Of a DNA stretch of 64,000 nucleotides, positions 17,853-26,669 are shown in pieces. The notes under the pieces are model-generated. The model was not told the origin of the DNA. It was given only the letters and a program-made list of their open reading frames with translations, and made no database searches. Origin of the DNA: Pseudomonas sp. ICMP22404 (GTDB taxonomy: Bacteria > Pseudomonadota > Gammaproteobacteria > Pseudomonadales > Pseudomonadaceae); contig NZ_VCNG01000001.1 in NCBI RefSeq assembly GCF_006227205.1, positions 62,001 through 126,000 of the forward strand, written 5' to 3'. Position numbers and translations under genes: made by a program. Within the stretch, counting starts at the first letter, position 1. Each line of letters starts with the position of its first letter.

Positions 17853-19178
17853 TCAACCCGCGGCGGCTTCCATGCGTACCGCGCCACGGCGGTTCTGACC
17901 GAAGGCAACCACACAATTGCGTCCGGCGCCCTTGGCGTTATAGAGGGCCTGGTCGGCGGACTTGAGGACTTCTTCAGGGGTGCGCTGCTCGACACGTTCC
18001 GCGACGCCGATGCTGACCGTTACCGACACGCTGGACGCACCCGCGCCGGAACGCCGCTGGCGGCCTTGTTGGTCATCCTGGGGTCGGCTGTCCGGATTGC
18101 GCAGTTGAATGCTGTACGTCTCGATGGACTGACGGATGACCTCAAGGTGAGGCATGCACTCGTCGATGGTCTTGCCTGCAAACACCAGCGCAAACTCCTC
18201 GCCACCGTAGCGATAAGCCCGACCGCCGCCGCCGATTTTCGACAGTTTACTGGCCACCAGGCGCAGCACCTGGTCGCCCACGTCGTGGCCATGGGTGTCG
18301 TTGAATTTCTTGAAGTGATCCACATCGCTCATGGCAAGCACATAGTTGCGACCCAGCCGTTGCATGCGCTCGTTCAGTGCCCGCCGTCCCGGCAAGCCGG
18401 TCAGCTCATCACGAAACGCCATTTGATAGGCCTCATGGGCAACCGCCGCAGCGATCATCAGCATCACCTGGCTGCACATGATGTTCAGGGTGAATGGCAG
18501 GATGAAGGTTTTCGGCAACATCCAGAACAGCCCCAGCACGCCCACCAGTTGCGCGGCATGCAAGGGCCGGGGATTGCGCCAGTATTGCCATGACAGCAAC
18601 AGGAATACGCCGATGAACACCGGATAGGACAACTGGATCAGGCTCATCCACGCACCATGCAACGCCGGCCAGCGGATCTCCGAAAGCCACAGCAGCAAGG
18701 CTTGAGGAAAGCTCTGTTCCAAGGCCAATGCCACACTGCCAAAGGCCAGCAGCACCGCAAACCGCGCCACCATGTCCTGGAACAGGTGGGTGCGCTCCTG
18801 CCATGCCGCGAACAGGCCAAACAACAGCGGCAACAACAGACAGACCAGGTGGAACACCACGGCCGCGTCTTCTCGCACCTTGCCGTTGTCCCGGTAGAAA
18901 TCGGTCTGGGTGTCCAACAGAAAGTAGCCGATGTACACCGTGACCATCAGAAACAGCTCACGTTGACGTCGGTAAACCGCGCAGTACGCACCGCCCAGCA
19001 GCAACACCAGCGTAGGAAGAACGTTGAACAACGAGGTGAAGAAAACGTTGAGATCCTTGACGTAGGCAGCCGCAAGCCCCGCCAGCAACAGCAACAGCGA
19101 AGGTAGGAAATGACTGAAACGTACAGCGGAAGAACGCGGCAAGGGTAAAGCTCCAACCCGGCTGATCAAAGATGGCAT
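17853..19178 (-). CDS. Membrane-bound GGDEF diguanylate cyclase
   Basis: A 441-aa protein with about seven hydrophobic segments in residues 20-245 and a C-terminal GGDEF domain. The active-site motif is GGEEF at residues 325-329, and the DVDHFKKFNDTHGHDVGD metal- and substrate-binding stretch is intact, so cyclase activity (2 GTP to c-di-GMP) is expected. The usual inhibitory RxxD I-site just before the active site is replaced by GGGG (317-320), suggesting no product inhibition. A PDSRPQDDQQ low-complexity insertion lies near residue 355. Its place between acyl-CoA dehydrogenase genes is, as I recall, conserved in Pseudomonas. Confidence 0.92.
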   Translation of the reverse strand: MPSLISRVGALPLPRSSAVRFSHFLPSLLLLLAGLAAAYVKDLNVFFTSLFNVLPTLVLLLGGAYCAVYRRQRELFLMVTVYIGYFLLDTQTDFYRDNGKVREDAAVVFHLVCLLLPLLFGLFAAWQERTHLFQDMVARFAVLLAFGSVALALEQSFPQALLLWLSEIRWPALHGAWMSLIQLSYPVFIGVFLLLSWQYWRNPRPLHAAQLVGVLGLFWMLPKTFILPFTLNIMCSQVMLMIAAAVAHEAYQMAFRDELTGLPGRRALNERMQRLGRNYVLAMSDVDHFKKFNDTHGHDVGDQVLRLVASKLSKIGGGGRAYRYGGEEFALVFAGKTIDECMPHLEVIRQSIETYSIQLRNPDSRPQDDQQGRQRRSGAGASSVSVTVSIGVAERVEQRTPEEVLKSADQALYNAKGAGRNCVVAFGQNRRGAVRMEAAAG

Positions 19179-19311
19179 TGTGCCTGCAATCGGGGCAGTA
19201 AGGCACGGGAGATGTGACAGATGTCACACTGCCATCGCTGTAACGGCAGGAAGGGATGTTTTCTTAAAGGCCTATTGGATGAATATTGTTTCAGGATCAG
19301 CGCATACCCCC

Positions 19312-19399
19312 TGTGGGAGCGAGCCTGCTCGCGAAGCGGTGTATCAGATAATTTTTTTGTCGACTGACACACCGCATCGCGAGCAGGCTCGCTCCCACA
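19312..19399. repeat. REP pair (inverted)
   Basis: A forward copy from 19312 (TGTGGGAGCGAGCCTGCTCG) and a reverse copy ending at 19399, in the gap between the diguanylate cyclase start and the third dehydrogenase stop. The rest of the gap (19179-19311) should carry the cyclase promoter; I see no obvious hexamers. Confidence 0.9.
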
Positions 19400-19417
19400 G
19401 TTTTTTCCTGCGGGCAT

Positions 19418-19455
19418 GAAAAAGCCGCTGCGTCCCGAAGGAGGCAGCGGCTTTC
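19418..19455 (-). terminator. Rho-independent terminator of acyl-CoA dehydrogenase copy 3
   Basis: On the minus strand, AAAGCCGCTGC-(CTCCTTCGGGAC)-GCAGCGGCTTTTTC: an 11-bp stem followed by a short T-run, 20 bases after the stop codon at 19475. Confidence 0.85.
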
Positions 19456-19474
19456 AGAAGATACCGCCTGAGGC

Positions 19475-21280
19475 TTAGTAACCCAGTGCGAAGTCTCCTT
19501 CTTTCATGTCCATCAAGTTATTGGCGCCCGACAACATGGCAGCCACGTGGGTACGGGTACGCGGCAGGATGCGCTGGAAGTAGAAGCGCGCCGTCTGCAG
19601 CTTGGCGGTGTAGAAAGCCTCTTCGGTGGTGCCGGCAGCCAGTTTTTCCGCCGCCAGACGCGCCATGTCGGCCCAGAAGTAGGCCAGGCAGGCGTAACCG
19701 GAGTACATCAGGTAGTCCACCGAGGCCGCGCCGACTTCTTCGCGGTCCTTCATGGCCGCCATGCCAACCTTCATGGTCAGCTCGCCCCACTCCTTGTTCA
19801 GCGCGGCCAACGGTCCGACGAACTCCTTGACCGCTTCGTTGCCTTCGTTGCCCTGGCAGAACTTGTGGACGATCTTGGTGAAGCCCTTGAGCGCTTCGCC
19901 CTGGGTCATCAGCACTTTACGGCCCAGCAGGTCGAGGGCCTGGATGCCGGTGGTGCCTTCGTACAGCATCGAAATGCGACTGTCGCGAACGTTCTGCTCC
20001 ATGCCCCACTCGGCGATGAAGCCGTGGCCGCCGTAGATCTGCACGCCGTGGTTGGCCGATTCGAAGCCGACTTCGGTCATGAACGCCTTGGCGATCGGCG
20101 TCATGAACGCCAATAGCGCATCGGCCTTTTTCTTCTCTTCCTCATCGACGCCGTACTTGACGATGTCGACCTGCTTGGCGGTGAAGTAGACCATCGCCCG
20201 GTTACCTTCGGCAAAGGCCTTCATGGTCAGCAGCATGCGACGCACGTCAGGGTGCACGATGATCGGGTCAGCGGGCTTGTCCGGCGCTTTCGGGCCCGTC
20301 AGGGAGCGCATTTGCAAGCGGTCACGGGCGTATTTCAAGCCGCCCTGAAAGCCGATTTCAGCGTGGGCCAAGCCTTGCAAAGCGGTGCCCAGGCGTGCGG
20401 TGTTCATGAAGGTGAACATGCAGTTCAGGCCTTTGTTCGCCGGGCCGATCAGGAAACCGGTGGCCGCGTCGAAGTTCATCACGCAGGTAGCGTTGCCGTG
20501 GATGCCCATCTTGTGTTCGATCGAACCACAGCTCACCGCGTTGCGCTGGCCGATGGTGCCGTCGGCGTTAGGCAGGAACTTGGGCACGATGAACAGCGAA
20601 ATGCCCTTGGTACCGGCCGGAGCGTCCGGCAGACGCGCCAGAACGATGTGGACGATGTTGTCGGCCATGTCGTGTTCGCCGGCCGAAATGAAGATCTTGG
20701 TACCGGTTACCTTGTAGGAGCCATCGGCCTGTGGCTCGGCCTTGGTGCGCAGCATGCCCAGGTCGGTGCCACAGTGGGGTTCGGTCAGGCACATGGTGCC
20801 AGTCCATTCACCGGACACCAGCTTGGTCAGGTAAGCCTCTTGCTGCTCGGGCGTACCGTGCTCGGAAATCGTGTTCATCGCGCCGTGGGACAGGCCCGGG
20901 TACATGCCCCACGACCAGTTGGCTTCGCCGACCATTTCGCTGACGGCCAGGCCCAGCGACTCCGGCAGGCCCTGACCACCATGCTCGACGTCATGGGCCA
21001 GGCTTGGCCAGCCGCCTTCAACGAATTGCTTGTAGGCTTCCTTGAAACCGGTCGGGGTTTTCACGCCGGACTCGCTCCAGGTGCAGCCTTCGGTGTCACC
21101 CACACGGTTCAGCGGAGCCAGCACCTGCTCACAAAACTTGGCGCCTTCTTCGAGAATGGCGTCAACCATGTCCGGAGTTGCGTCCTGGCAAGCCGGAAGG
21201 CTCTGATAATGCGCTTCATAGCCAAGCAGTTCATCACGAACGAAGCGAATATCACGCAAGGGGGCCTTGTAGTCAGGCAT
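19475..21280 (-). CDS. Acyl-CoA dehydrogenase (DmdC/FadE-like), copy 3
   Basis: A 601-aa member of the same extended acyl-CoA dehydrogenase group as copies 1 and 2. It has MPDYKAPLRDIRFVRDELLG at the N-terminus, MCLTEPHCGTDLG, GTKIFISAGEHDMADNIVH and MLYEGTTGIQALDLLGRK. Probable function: first oxidation step of fatty acyl-CoA degradation. Unlike the other copies it has a strong candidate promoter (21356-21384) overlapped by two PsrA-type operators, which fits induction by long-chain fatty acids. By position and order it should correspond to the P. aeruginosa PA0506/FadE1 gene, but that is from memory. ATG at 21280 is chosen by alignment with the other copies. Confidence 0.94.
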   Translation of the reverse strand: MPDYKAPLRDIRFVRDELLGYEAHYQSLPACQDATPDMVDAILEEGAKFCEQVLAPLNRVGDTEGCTWSESGVKTPTGFKEAYKQFVEGGWPSLAHDVEHGGQGLPESLGLAVSEMVGEANWSWGMYPGLSHGAMNTISEHGTPEQQEAYLTKLVSGEWTGTMCLTEPHCGTDLGMLRTKAEPQADGSYKVTGTKIFISAGEHDMADNIVHIVLARLPDAPAGTKGISLFIVPKFLPNADGTIGQRNAVSCGSIEHKMGIHGNATCVMNFDAATGFLIGPANKGLNCMFTFMNTARLGTALQGLAHAEIGFQGGLKYARDRLQMRSLTGPKAPDKPADPIIVHPDVRRMLLTMKAFAEGNRAMVYFTAKQVDIVKYGVDEEEKKKADALLAFMTPIAKAFMTEVGFESANHGVQIYGGHGFIAEWGMEQNVRDSRISMLYEGTTGIQALDLLGRKVLMTQGEALKGFTKIVHKFCQGNEGNEAVKEFVGPLAALNKEWGELTMKVGMAAMKDREEVGAASVDYLMYSGYACLAYFWADMARLAAEKLAAGTTEEAFYTAKLQTARFYFQRILPRTRTHVAAMLSGANNLMDMKEGDFALGY

Positions 21281-21340
21281 AGCGATAACCTCTGCTGATG
21301 TAACCGGGGATGAACGACCGCGTGGATTTGTTATGGCGGT

Positions 21341-21367
21341 CAAACAGTTGTTTGAAACATACGTTTA
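21341..21367 (-). promoter_or_regulatory. Two PsrA-like operators upstream of acyl-CoA dehydrogenase copy 3
   Basis: CAAAC-AGTT-GTTTG (21341-21354) is a perfect match to the PsrA consensus (G/C)AAAC(N2-4)GTTT(G/C). The adjoining GAAAC-ATAC-GTTTA (21354-21367) matches all but the last base. The second site overlaps the -10 hexamer of the candidate promoter and the first lies around the start site, a layout expected for repression. PsrA is the long-chain fatty-acid-responsive TetR repressor of pseudomonad beta-oxidation genes. Confidence 0.7.
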
Positions 21368-21384
21368 CGCCTAAATCTTGTCAA
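21356..21384 (-). promoter_or_regulatory. Promoter of acyl-CoA dehydrogenase copy 3
   Basis: On the minus strand, TTGACA (21384-21379) is separated by 17 bases from TATGTT (21361-21356), a good sigma-70 match. The start would be near 21349, giving a leader of about 70 bases before the ATG at 21280. Confidence 0.65.
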
Positions 21385-21505
21385 GCGCCGATCTTTTGCC
21401 GTTCGTCATCGCCCCCTCAAAAAAACTCAGGTACGTCCATCCCGTGCGGTTTACACCCACAGCGAGTGAAGGAAAAGATTAGTTGAGCGTGAGGGAGTTA
21501 GAGAC

Positions 21506-21534
21506 GAAAACGCCGCGAATAATCGCGGCGCTTT
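21506..21534 (-). terminator. Rho-independent terminator after the small orphan gene
   Basis: On the minus strand, AGCGCCGCG-ATTATT-CGCGGCGTTTTCG, 21 bases after the stop codon at 21556. The T-run is short but the stem is strong. Confidence 0.7.
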
Positions 21535-21555
21535 CGCAAATCGGGGAACTCAAGA

Positions 21556-21852
21556 TCAGGCGAAGGTATCGATCAACGTACCCAGCATTTCGTCGGACGC
21601 TTTAGCCACGCTCACGCCCGCTTGCACCTGGAACTTGCCCTGGGCCATTTCAACCATGTTGCTGGCCAGGTCCGACTGCTGGCTGCGATCCACCGACCGC
21701 AGGCGATCGACCTGGACTTCGGACGACTGACTGGTAACCGCCCGCTCGATGGTGTTGTTGGCGATTTGAGATGAAGCCTGATCGACACGGTTCTGCCCTG
21801 TCTGAATAGTACTCAGACCAGCATAGAATGCGGTACTTCCTGAGATTTCCAT
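21556..21852 (-). CDS. Small conserved protein with flagellar rod/hook-like N-terminal motif
   Basis: A 98-aa protein of unknown function. The segment AFYAGLSTIQTGQNRVDQAS followed by SQIANN resembles the N-terminal heptad helix of flagellar axial proteins (FlgB/C/E: short helix, then an xxNIAN-type motif). The C-terminus is also helical (MVEMAQGKFQVQAGVSVAKA). No signal peptide or membrane segment is present. ATG at 21852 is preferred; an in-frame ATG at 21887 would add 12 residues. The gene lies 105 bases downstream of bioD on the same strand, with its own terminator. The flagellar link is only a motif impression. Confidence 0.75.
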   Translation of the reverse strand: MEISGSTAFYAGLSTIQTGQNRVDQASSQIANNTIERAVTSQSSEVQVDRLRSVDRSQQSDLASNMVEMAQGKFQVQAGVSVAKASDEMLGTLIDTFA

Positions 21853-21957
21853 GGCAAGGCTCGTATCTTGAAGGGTCGACAAGGCCATTGAATCAGAAGC
21901 ACTGGGAAAAGGCCCGACAAAAACACTAATGGCACAGTGCCTTGTTATAGGCAAACC

Positions 21958-22638
21958 CTAATCCAGCAGGTCCAGATGCAGGTACCCGGCCACGGCTTCC
22001 GCCGTTACGCCCTTGATTCGTGGCACCCGGCCCAGGCACGGTGCCGGAAGGCGTTCGGCGAGCGTGGCCAGATTTTCCTCCAGGCGCGACGTCTTGGGGT
22101 CGACGATATTCGCCACCCAACCAGCCAATTGCAGGCCATCCCGGGCGATGGCTTCGGCGGTGAGCAACGCGTGACTGATACAGCCCAACCGTACCCCCAC
22201 TACCAGAATTACCGGCAGCCCCAGGGCCATTGCCAGGTCCGAGAGATTGTCCTGATCAGCCAACGGAACGCGCCAACCGCCCGCGCCCTCAATCAAGGTG
22301 AAATCGGCTTGCAGGGCCAGCACGTCACGCATCGGCCCCAACAACGACTGCACCGTCAACGCCACGCCGGCTTCCCGGGCCGCCAGATGCGGCGCAATGG
22401 CCGGCTCGAACGCCACCGGGTTGACTTGGGCATACGTCAGCGGCACCGAGCATTCCGCGAGCAGGGCCAGGGCGTCGGCATTGCGCAGGCCCTTGGGCGT
22501 GACTTCGCAACCGGAGGCCACGGGCTTTCCGGCGGCGGTGCTCATGCCGGCCTGTCGTGCTGCGTGCAGCAGGCCGGCCGCAACAGTGGTCTTGCCCACG
22601 TCGGTATCGGTGCCGGTGATGAAGTAAGCCTGGCTCAT
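21958..22638 (-). CDS. bioD: Dethiobiotin synthetase
   Basis: A 226-aa ATP-dependent enzyme that closes the ureido ring of dethiobiotin from 7,8-diaminopelargonate (DAPA), CO2 and ATP. The P-loop [10 protein letters not shown] is at residues 9-18, and the [12 protein letters not shown] motif follows near residue 116. It is the last gene of the bioB-F-H-C-D operon; its start overlaps the bioC stop by four bases. The DAPA-forming gene bioA is not in the window. Confidence 0.97.
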   Translation of the reverse strand: MSQAYFITGTDTDVGKTTVAAGLLHAARQAGMSTAAGKPVASGCEVTPKGLRNADALALLAECSVPLTYAQVNPVAFEPAIAPHLAAREAGVALTVQSLLGPMRDVLALQADFTLIEGAGGWRVPLADQDNLSDLAMALGLPVILVVGVRLGCISHALLTAEAIARDGLQLAGWVANIVDPKTSRLEENLATLAERLPAPCLGRVPRIKGVTAEAVAGYLHLDLLD

Positions 22639-23447
22639 AGAGGTTTCTCCAGCACGGCGTAGACCACCTGATAGGTCGCGGGCAACCCTTCTACCCGACG
22701 AAATTGCTCGTAGGCTTCAATCATCCCCAGGATCCTCGCTCTGCCGGTCAACCCTCCCGGGCGGCCGGGATTCAGATTATGGGCACCGAGGGATTTCAAT
22801 TCATGGGTCAGGCTGCGTACGTCCGGGTAATGCAACACATGGGGGCGGTTCTCGAGGCTGATGACCTTCAACCCGCTTTCCATGCACAGTTGTCGATAGG
22901 TTTCGAACTCCCGGAAACGGTTGACGTGCACCAGGCCGTCCACCTGGCGCCAGCTTTCGCGCAACTCATACAACGTACCGGCACAGAGGCTGGTGAAGGC
23001 AAAGACCCCGCCCGGCTTCAGTACACGATGGGCCTCATTCAACACCGAGGCAAAGTCCGCACACCACTGCACCGCAAGGCTGGAGAACACCAGGTCGCAG
23101 CTCGACGCTTGCAGGGGCAGGCGCTCCGCGTCCCCGGCCACGAAATGCGCAGCCCCACCCTGGGGACGGGCACGGTTGAGCATGCCTTCGGCGATATCCA
23201 GCGCAACGCCGCTGGCCACGCCGAAGCGCGCGCCCAGCGCACGGGTGAAGTGACCGGTGCCGCACCCCACGTCCATCCAGCGTCCCGGCACGAGCGAGGC
23301 AGGTAACTGCTCCAGCAACTGTTGACCCACGTCGCGCTGCAATTCCGCCACGCTGTCGTAGCTGGCCGCCGCCCGGGAGAAAGAGGCTGCCACCTGGCGC
23401 TTGTCAGGCAAGGCCCCGGGCAATTTGGGAAGGGATAGGTCAGTCAT
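22635..23447 (-). CDS. bioC: Malonyl-ACP O-methyltransferase
   Basis: A 270-aa SAM-dependent methyltransferase that masks malonyl-ACP as its methyl ester so that fatty acid synthase can build pimelate. Motif I is [16 protein letters not shown], and the family-typical N-terminus includes [19 protein letters not shown]. It overlaps bioH by 8 bases and bioD by 4. ATG at 23447 gives the usual length; longer in-frame starts run into bioH. Confidence 0.95.
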   Translation of the reverse strand: MTDLSLPKLPGALPDKRQVAASFSRAAASYDSVAELQRDVGQQLLEQLPASLVPGRWMDVGCGTGHFTRALGARFGVASGVALDIAEGMLNRARPQGGAAHFVAGDAERLPLQASSCDLVFSSLAVQWCADFASVLNEAHRVLKPGGVFAFTSLCAGTLYELRESWRQVDGLVHVNRFREFETYRQLCMESGLKVISLENRPHVLHYPDVRSLTHELKSLGAHNLNPGRPGGLTGRARILGMIEAYEQFRRVEGLPATYQVVYAVLEKPL

Positions 23448-24171
23448 CACCGGCCTCATGAAAAAAGGCCTGGATCGCCCCCGCGACACCGTGCGGGTCT
23501 TCCAGAAGAAATCCATGACCGGCCTGTTCGATCAGGCCGATCTCGACGTCCGGCAACAATGCCAGCAATTCACTCGCGGCTTCGGCCGGCACCAGGGCGT
23601 CGAGCCCGGCAAACAGATGCAATTGCGGGCCACGGAAGCGTTGCAAAGCGGCACGGGTATCCAGCTGCGCCAGCACTTGCAGACCGGCCATCGACACCTC
23701 CGGCGCGGTGTTCGGTGCGCCGGCCAGCAGCAGCCTCGCCAACCCACGGGGGTCGCTGCAGCCCTGGGCGCATAACAAACTGAAACGCTTGAGGGTCAGG
23801 CGTGGATCGGCGGCACACCCGTCGAGGAAACCGTCGAAGGTGTCACTGGCCATCGCGCTCGGCCATTGCTCATGAGCCACAAACGAAGCATTGCTCGCCA
23901 GGGTCAACAGCCCGCAGCAATGCTCGCCCCGGCGCGCGGCCAACTCGGAGGCCAGCATGCCGCCCAGGGACCAGCCGCCCAACCAGGCATCCTGGGGCAC
24001 GCTGGCGTCCAACTCGTCGAGCCATTCCTCGGGATTACTCGTTACCAGGGCCGGCAATGGCTCGATTTCCACCCGCAGATGTTCGTCGAGCCCGTGCAAC
24101 GCAGCGGCCAGCGGTTCCAGCGGGGAAACGCCCAACCCCCAACCAGGCAGCAATATCAATCGATCACGCAT
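23440..24171 (-). CDS. bioH: Pimeloyl-ACP methyl ester carboxylesterase
   Basis: A 243-aa alpha/beta hydrolase that removes the methyl group added by BioC, releasing pimeloyl-ACP. The nucleophile is Ser68 in GGWSLGGML. The acid and histidine are in FAGLDALVP and [11 protein letters not shown] near the C-terminus. The gene overlaps bioF by 8 bases and bioC by 8, so the operon is translationally coupled. Confidence 0.94.
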   Translation of the reverse strand: MRDRLILLPGWGLGVSPLEPLAAALHGLDEHLRVEIEPLPALVTSNPEEWLDELDASVPQDAWLGGWSLGGMLASELAARRGEHCCGLLTLASNASFVAHEQWPSAMASDTFDGFLDGCAADPRLTLKRFSLLCAQGCSDPRGLARLLLAGAPNTAPEVSMAGLQVLAQLDTRAALQRFRGPQLHLFAGLDALVPAEAASELLALLPDVEIGLIEQAGHGFLLEDPHGVAGAIQAFFHEAGDD

Positions 24172-25342
24172 GGCTTGCCTCCGGCCCCAGCAGAGCAAAA
24201 CACTCGGCCAGTGCATTCAACAATAGTTGCACCTGGGCCTCGCTGTGGGCGGCCGTCAGGGTCACACGCAAACGGGCGCTGCCGGCCGGTACGGTGGGTG
24301 GCCGTATCGCGGTGACCATCAGACCCCGTTCGCGCAGCATTTGCGACAGGCGCATCGCTCGCCCGGCATCGCCGATCAGAATCGGCTGGATCGGCGTGAA
24401 GCTGTCCATCAGTTGCAGGCCAATCTGCTCCGCGCCATGGCGAAACTGACGGATCAACACTTGCAAATGCTCGCGCCGCCAATGCTCGCTGCGCAACAAC
24501 TCAAGACTTTTGAGCGTGGCGCAGGCCAGGGCCGGCGGTTGGCTGGTGGTGTAGATATAGGGGCGGGCAAACTGGATCAGGCTCTCGATCAGCTCTTCAC
24601 TGCCTGCCACAAAAGCGCCAGCGGTGCCGAAGGCCTTGCCCAGGGTGCCGACCAGCACCGGCACGTCGTCCTGGCTGAGGCCGAAGTGCTCGACGATACC
24701 GCCTCCGCTCGCGCCCAACGGACCGAAACCGTGAGCATCGTCGACCATCAGCCAGGCGCCCCTGGCCTTGGCTTCACGGGCCAGGGCCGGCAGATCGGCA
24801 ATGTCGCCGTCCATGCTGAAGACCCCGTCGGTGACCACCAGCGTATTGCCGGTGGCTTTCTCCAGACGGCTGGCCAGGCTCCGGGCGTCGTTGTGCAGAT
24901 AACGGCTGAAACGCGCGCCGGACAGTATCCCGGCGTCGAGCAACGACGCGTGATTGAGCCGGTCCTCCAGCACCGTATCGCCCTGCCCGACCAGTGCGGT
25001 CACGGCGCCGAGGTTGGCCATGTAGCCGGTGGTGAACAGCAGCGCCCGCGGACGACCGGTGAGATCGGCAAGGGCCTCCTCCAGGGCGTGATGGGGACCG
25101 CTATGGCCGATCACCAGATGGGAAGCACCGCCACCCACCCCCCAACGGGTCGCCCCGGCACGCCAGGCTTCGATCACCTGCGGGTGATTGGCCAGGCCCA
25201 GGTAGTCGTTATTGCAGAACGCCAGCAACGGTTGCCCATCCACCACCACCTCCGGGCCCTGGGGGCTTTCGAGCAGCGGACGTTGGCGATAGAGGTTTTC
25301 GGCACGACGGGCAGCCAGGCGTGCGGCGAGATCGAAGGGCAT
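24164..25342 (-). CDS. bioF: 8-amino-7-oxononanoate synthase
   Basis: A 392-aa PLP enzyme that condenses pimeloyl-ACP with L-alanine. The PLP lysine is Lys236 in [11 protein letters not shown], the same number as in E. coli BioF. The [12 protein letters not shown] and [10 protein letters not shown] motifs are present. ATG at 25342 is used. The gap to bioB is 168 bases and contains a REP pair. Confidence 0.96.
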   Translation of the reverse strand: MPFDLAARLAARRAENLYRQRPLLESPQGPEVVVDGQPLLAFCNNDYLGLANHPQVIEAWRAGATRWGVGGGASHLVIGHSGPHHALEEALADLTGRPRALLFTTGYMANLGAVTALVGQGDTVLEDRLNHASLLDAGILSGARFSRYLHNDARSLASRLEKATGNTLVVTDGVFSMDGDIADLPALAREAKARGAWLMVDDAHGFGPLGASGGGIVEHFGLSQDDVPVLVGTLGKAFGTAGAFVAGSEELIESLIQFARPYIYTTSQPPALACATLKSLELLRSEHWRREHLQVLIRQFRHGAEQIGLQLMDSFTPIQPILIGDAGRAMRLSQMLRERGLMVTAIRPPTVPAGSARLRVTLTAAHSEAQVQLLLNALAECFALLGPEASHA

Positions 25343-25386
25343 GCTGGCCTCGGGGTGACCACTATTCAAAGATTGAAGGGTTCCCC

Positions 25387-25476
25387 TGTGGGAGCGAGCC
25401 TGCTCGCGATGGCGGTGTGTCATTCGACGTAAATGTTGAATGCTCTATTGCTATCGCGAGCAGGCTCGCTCCCACA
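25387..25476. repeat. REP pair between bioB and bioF
   Basis: A forward copy from 25387 and a reverse copy ending at 25476, lying inside the biotin operon. It could act as an mRNA-stabilising or attenuating hairpin. Confidence 0.9.
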
Positions 25477-25510
25477 GGTCCCCCATTCCAAACAGAAAAA
25501 TCGGGGTTGA

Positions 25511-26566
25511 TCACACAGCCGCGTTATAGAACTGCTCGCTGCTCTTCTGCTCCACCAGCGCCTGTTCAATCGCGGCCTGGTGCACTTCGTCGGCATGTTC
25601 TTCGCGGACTTCGGGCTGGATGCCCAGGCGAGCGAACAGTTGCATGTCCTTGTCGGCCTGCGGGTTGGCGGTGGTCAGCAGCTTGTCGCCGTAGAAAATC
25701 GAGTTGGCGCCGGCCAGGAAGGCCAGGGCCTGCATCTGTTCGTTCATCGCTTCGCGACCGGCGGACAGGCGAACATGGGATTTGGGCATCAGGATCCGCG
25801 CCACGGCGAGCATGCGGATGAAATCGAACGGGTCGACATCCTCGGCATTTTCCAACGGCGTGCCGGCGACCTTGACCAGCATGTTGATCGGCACCGACTC
25901 CGGATGTTCTGGCAGGTTCGCCAACTGGATCAGCAGGTTGGCGCGGTCATCGAGGGACTCGCCCATGCCGAGGATGCCGCCGGAGCAGATCTTCATCCCC
26001 GAATCACGCACGTAGGCCAGGGTTTGCAGGCGCTCGCTGTAGGTACGGGTGGTGATGATGCTGCCGTAGAATTCCGGCGAGGTATCGAGGTTGTGGTTGT
26101 AGTAATCCAGGCCGGCCTGGGCCAGTGCCTCGGTCTGCTCCTGGTCGAGACGCCCCAGGGTCATGCAGGTTTCCAGGCCCATGGCCTTCACGCCTTTGAC
26201 CATTTCCAACACGTAGGGCATGTCCTTGGCCGACGGATGCTTCCACGCCGCGCCCATGCAGAAACGGGTCGAACCGATGGCCTTGGCACGCGCGGCCTCT
26301 TCGAGGACCTTCTGCACTTCCAGCAGCTTTTCCTTGTCCAGCCCGGTGTTGTAGTGGCCGGATTGCGGACAATATTTGCAATCTTCCGGGCAGGCGCCGG
26401 TCTTGATCGAGAGCAGCGTGGAAACCTGAACGCGGTTGGCGTCGAAATGCGCACGATGCACGGTCTGCGCCTGGAACAACAGGTCATTGAACGGCTGGAC
26501 AAAGAGTGCTTTGACTTCGGCCAAAGACCAGTCATGACGCAGGTTGGCAGTGATGCTGGCGCTCAT
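25511..26566 (-). CDS. bioB: Biotin synthase
   Basis: A 351-aa radical SAM enzyme that inserts sulfur into dethiobiotin. The SAM cluster cysteines are C59, C63 and C66 ([11 protein letters not shown]); the second cluster and its ligands lie in the conserved C97/C128/C188 region, seen as [16 protein letters not shown] and [11 protein letters not shown]. The start ATG at 26566 follows an AAGGAAAT ribosome site. It is the first gene of the operon, and its promoter and operator lie across the start of the divergent comF-like gene. Confidence 0.97.
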   Translation of the reverse strand: MSASITANLRHDWSLAEVKALFVQPFNDLLFQAQTVHRAHFDANRVQVSTLLSIKTGACPEDCKYCPQSGHYNTGLDKEKLLEVQKVLEEAARAKAIGSTRFCMGAAWKHPSAKDMPYVLEMVKGVKAMGLETCMTLGRLDQEQTEALAQAGLDYYNHNLDTSPEFYGSIITTRTYSERLQTLAYVRDSGMKICSGGILGMGESLDDRANLLIQLANLPEHPESVPINMLVKVAGTPLENAEDVDPFDFIRMLAVARILMPKSHVRLSAGREAMNEQMQALAFLAGANSIFYGDKLLTTANPQADKDMQLFARLGIQPEVREEHADEVHQAAIEQALVEQKSSEQFYNAAV

Positions 26567-26640
26567 GGGTATTTCCTTGATTATGCTTGGCTGGCGACTG
26601 GGGACACGCAATACCCACAGGCGCGACACGGATGTTCGGC

Positions 26641-26669
26641 ATATTTAAGGAAGAGTCATGCGCTGTCAA
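26641..26669 (-). promoter_or_regulatory. bioB operon promoter
   Basis: On the minus strand, TTGACA (26669-26664) is separated by 17 bases from AAATAT (26646-26641), giving a start near 26634 and a leader of about 68 bases. The -35 lies inside codons 3-4 of the divergent comF-like gene. Confidence 0.7.
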
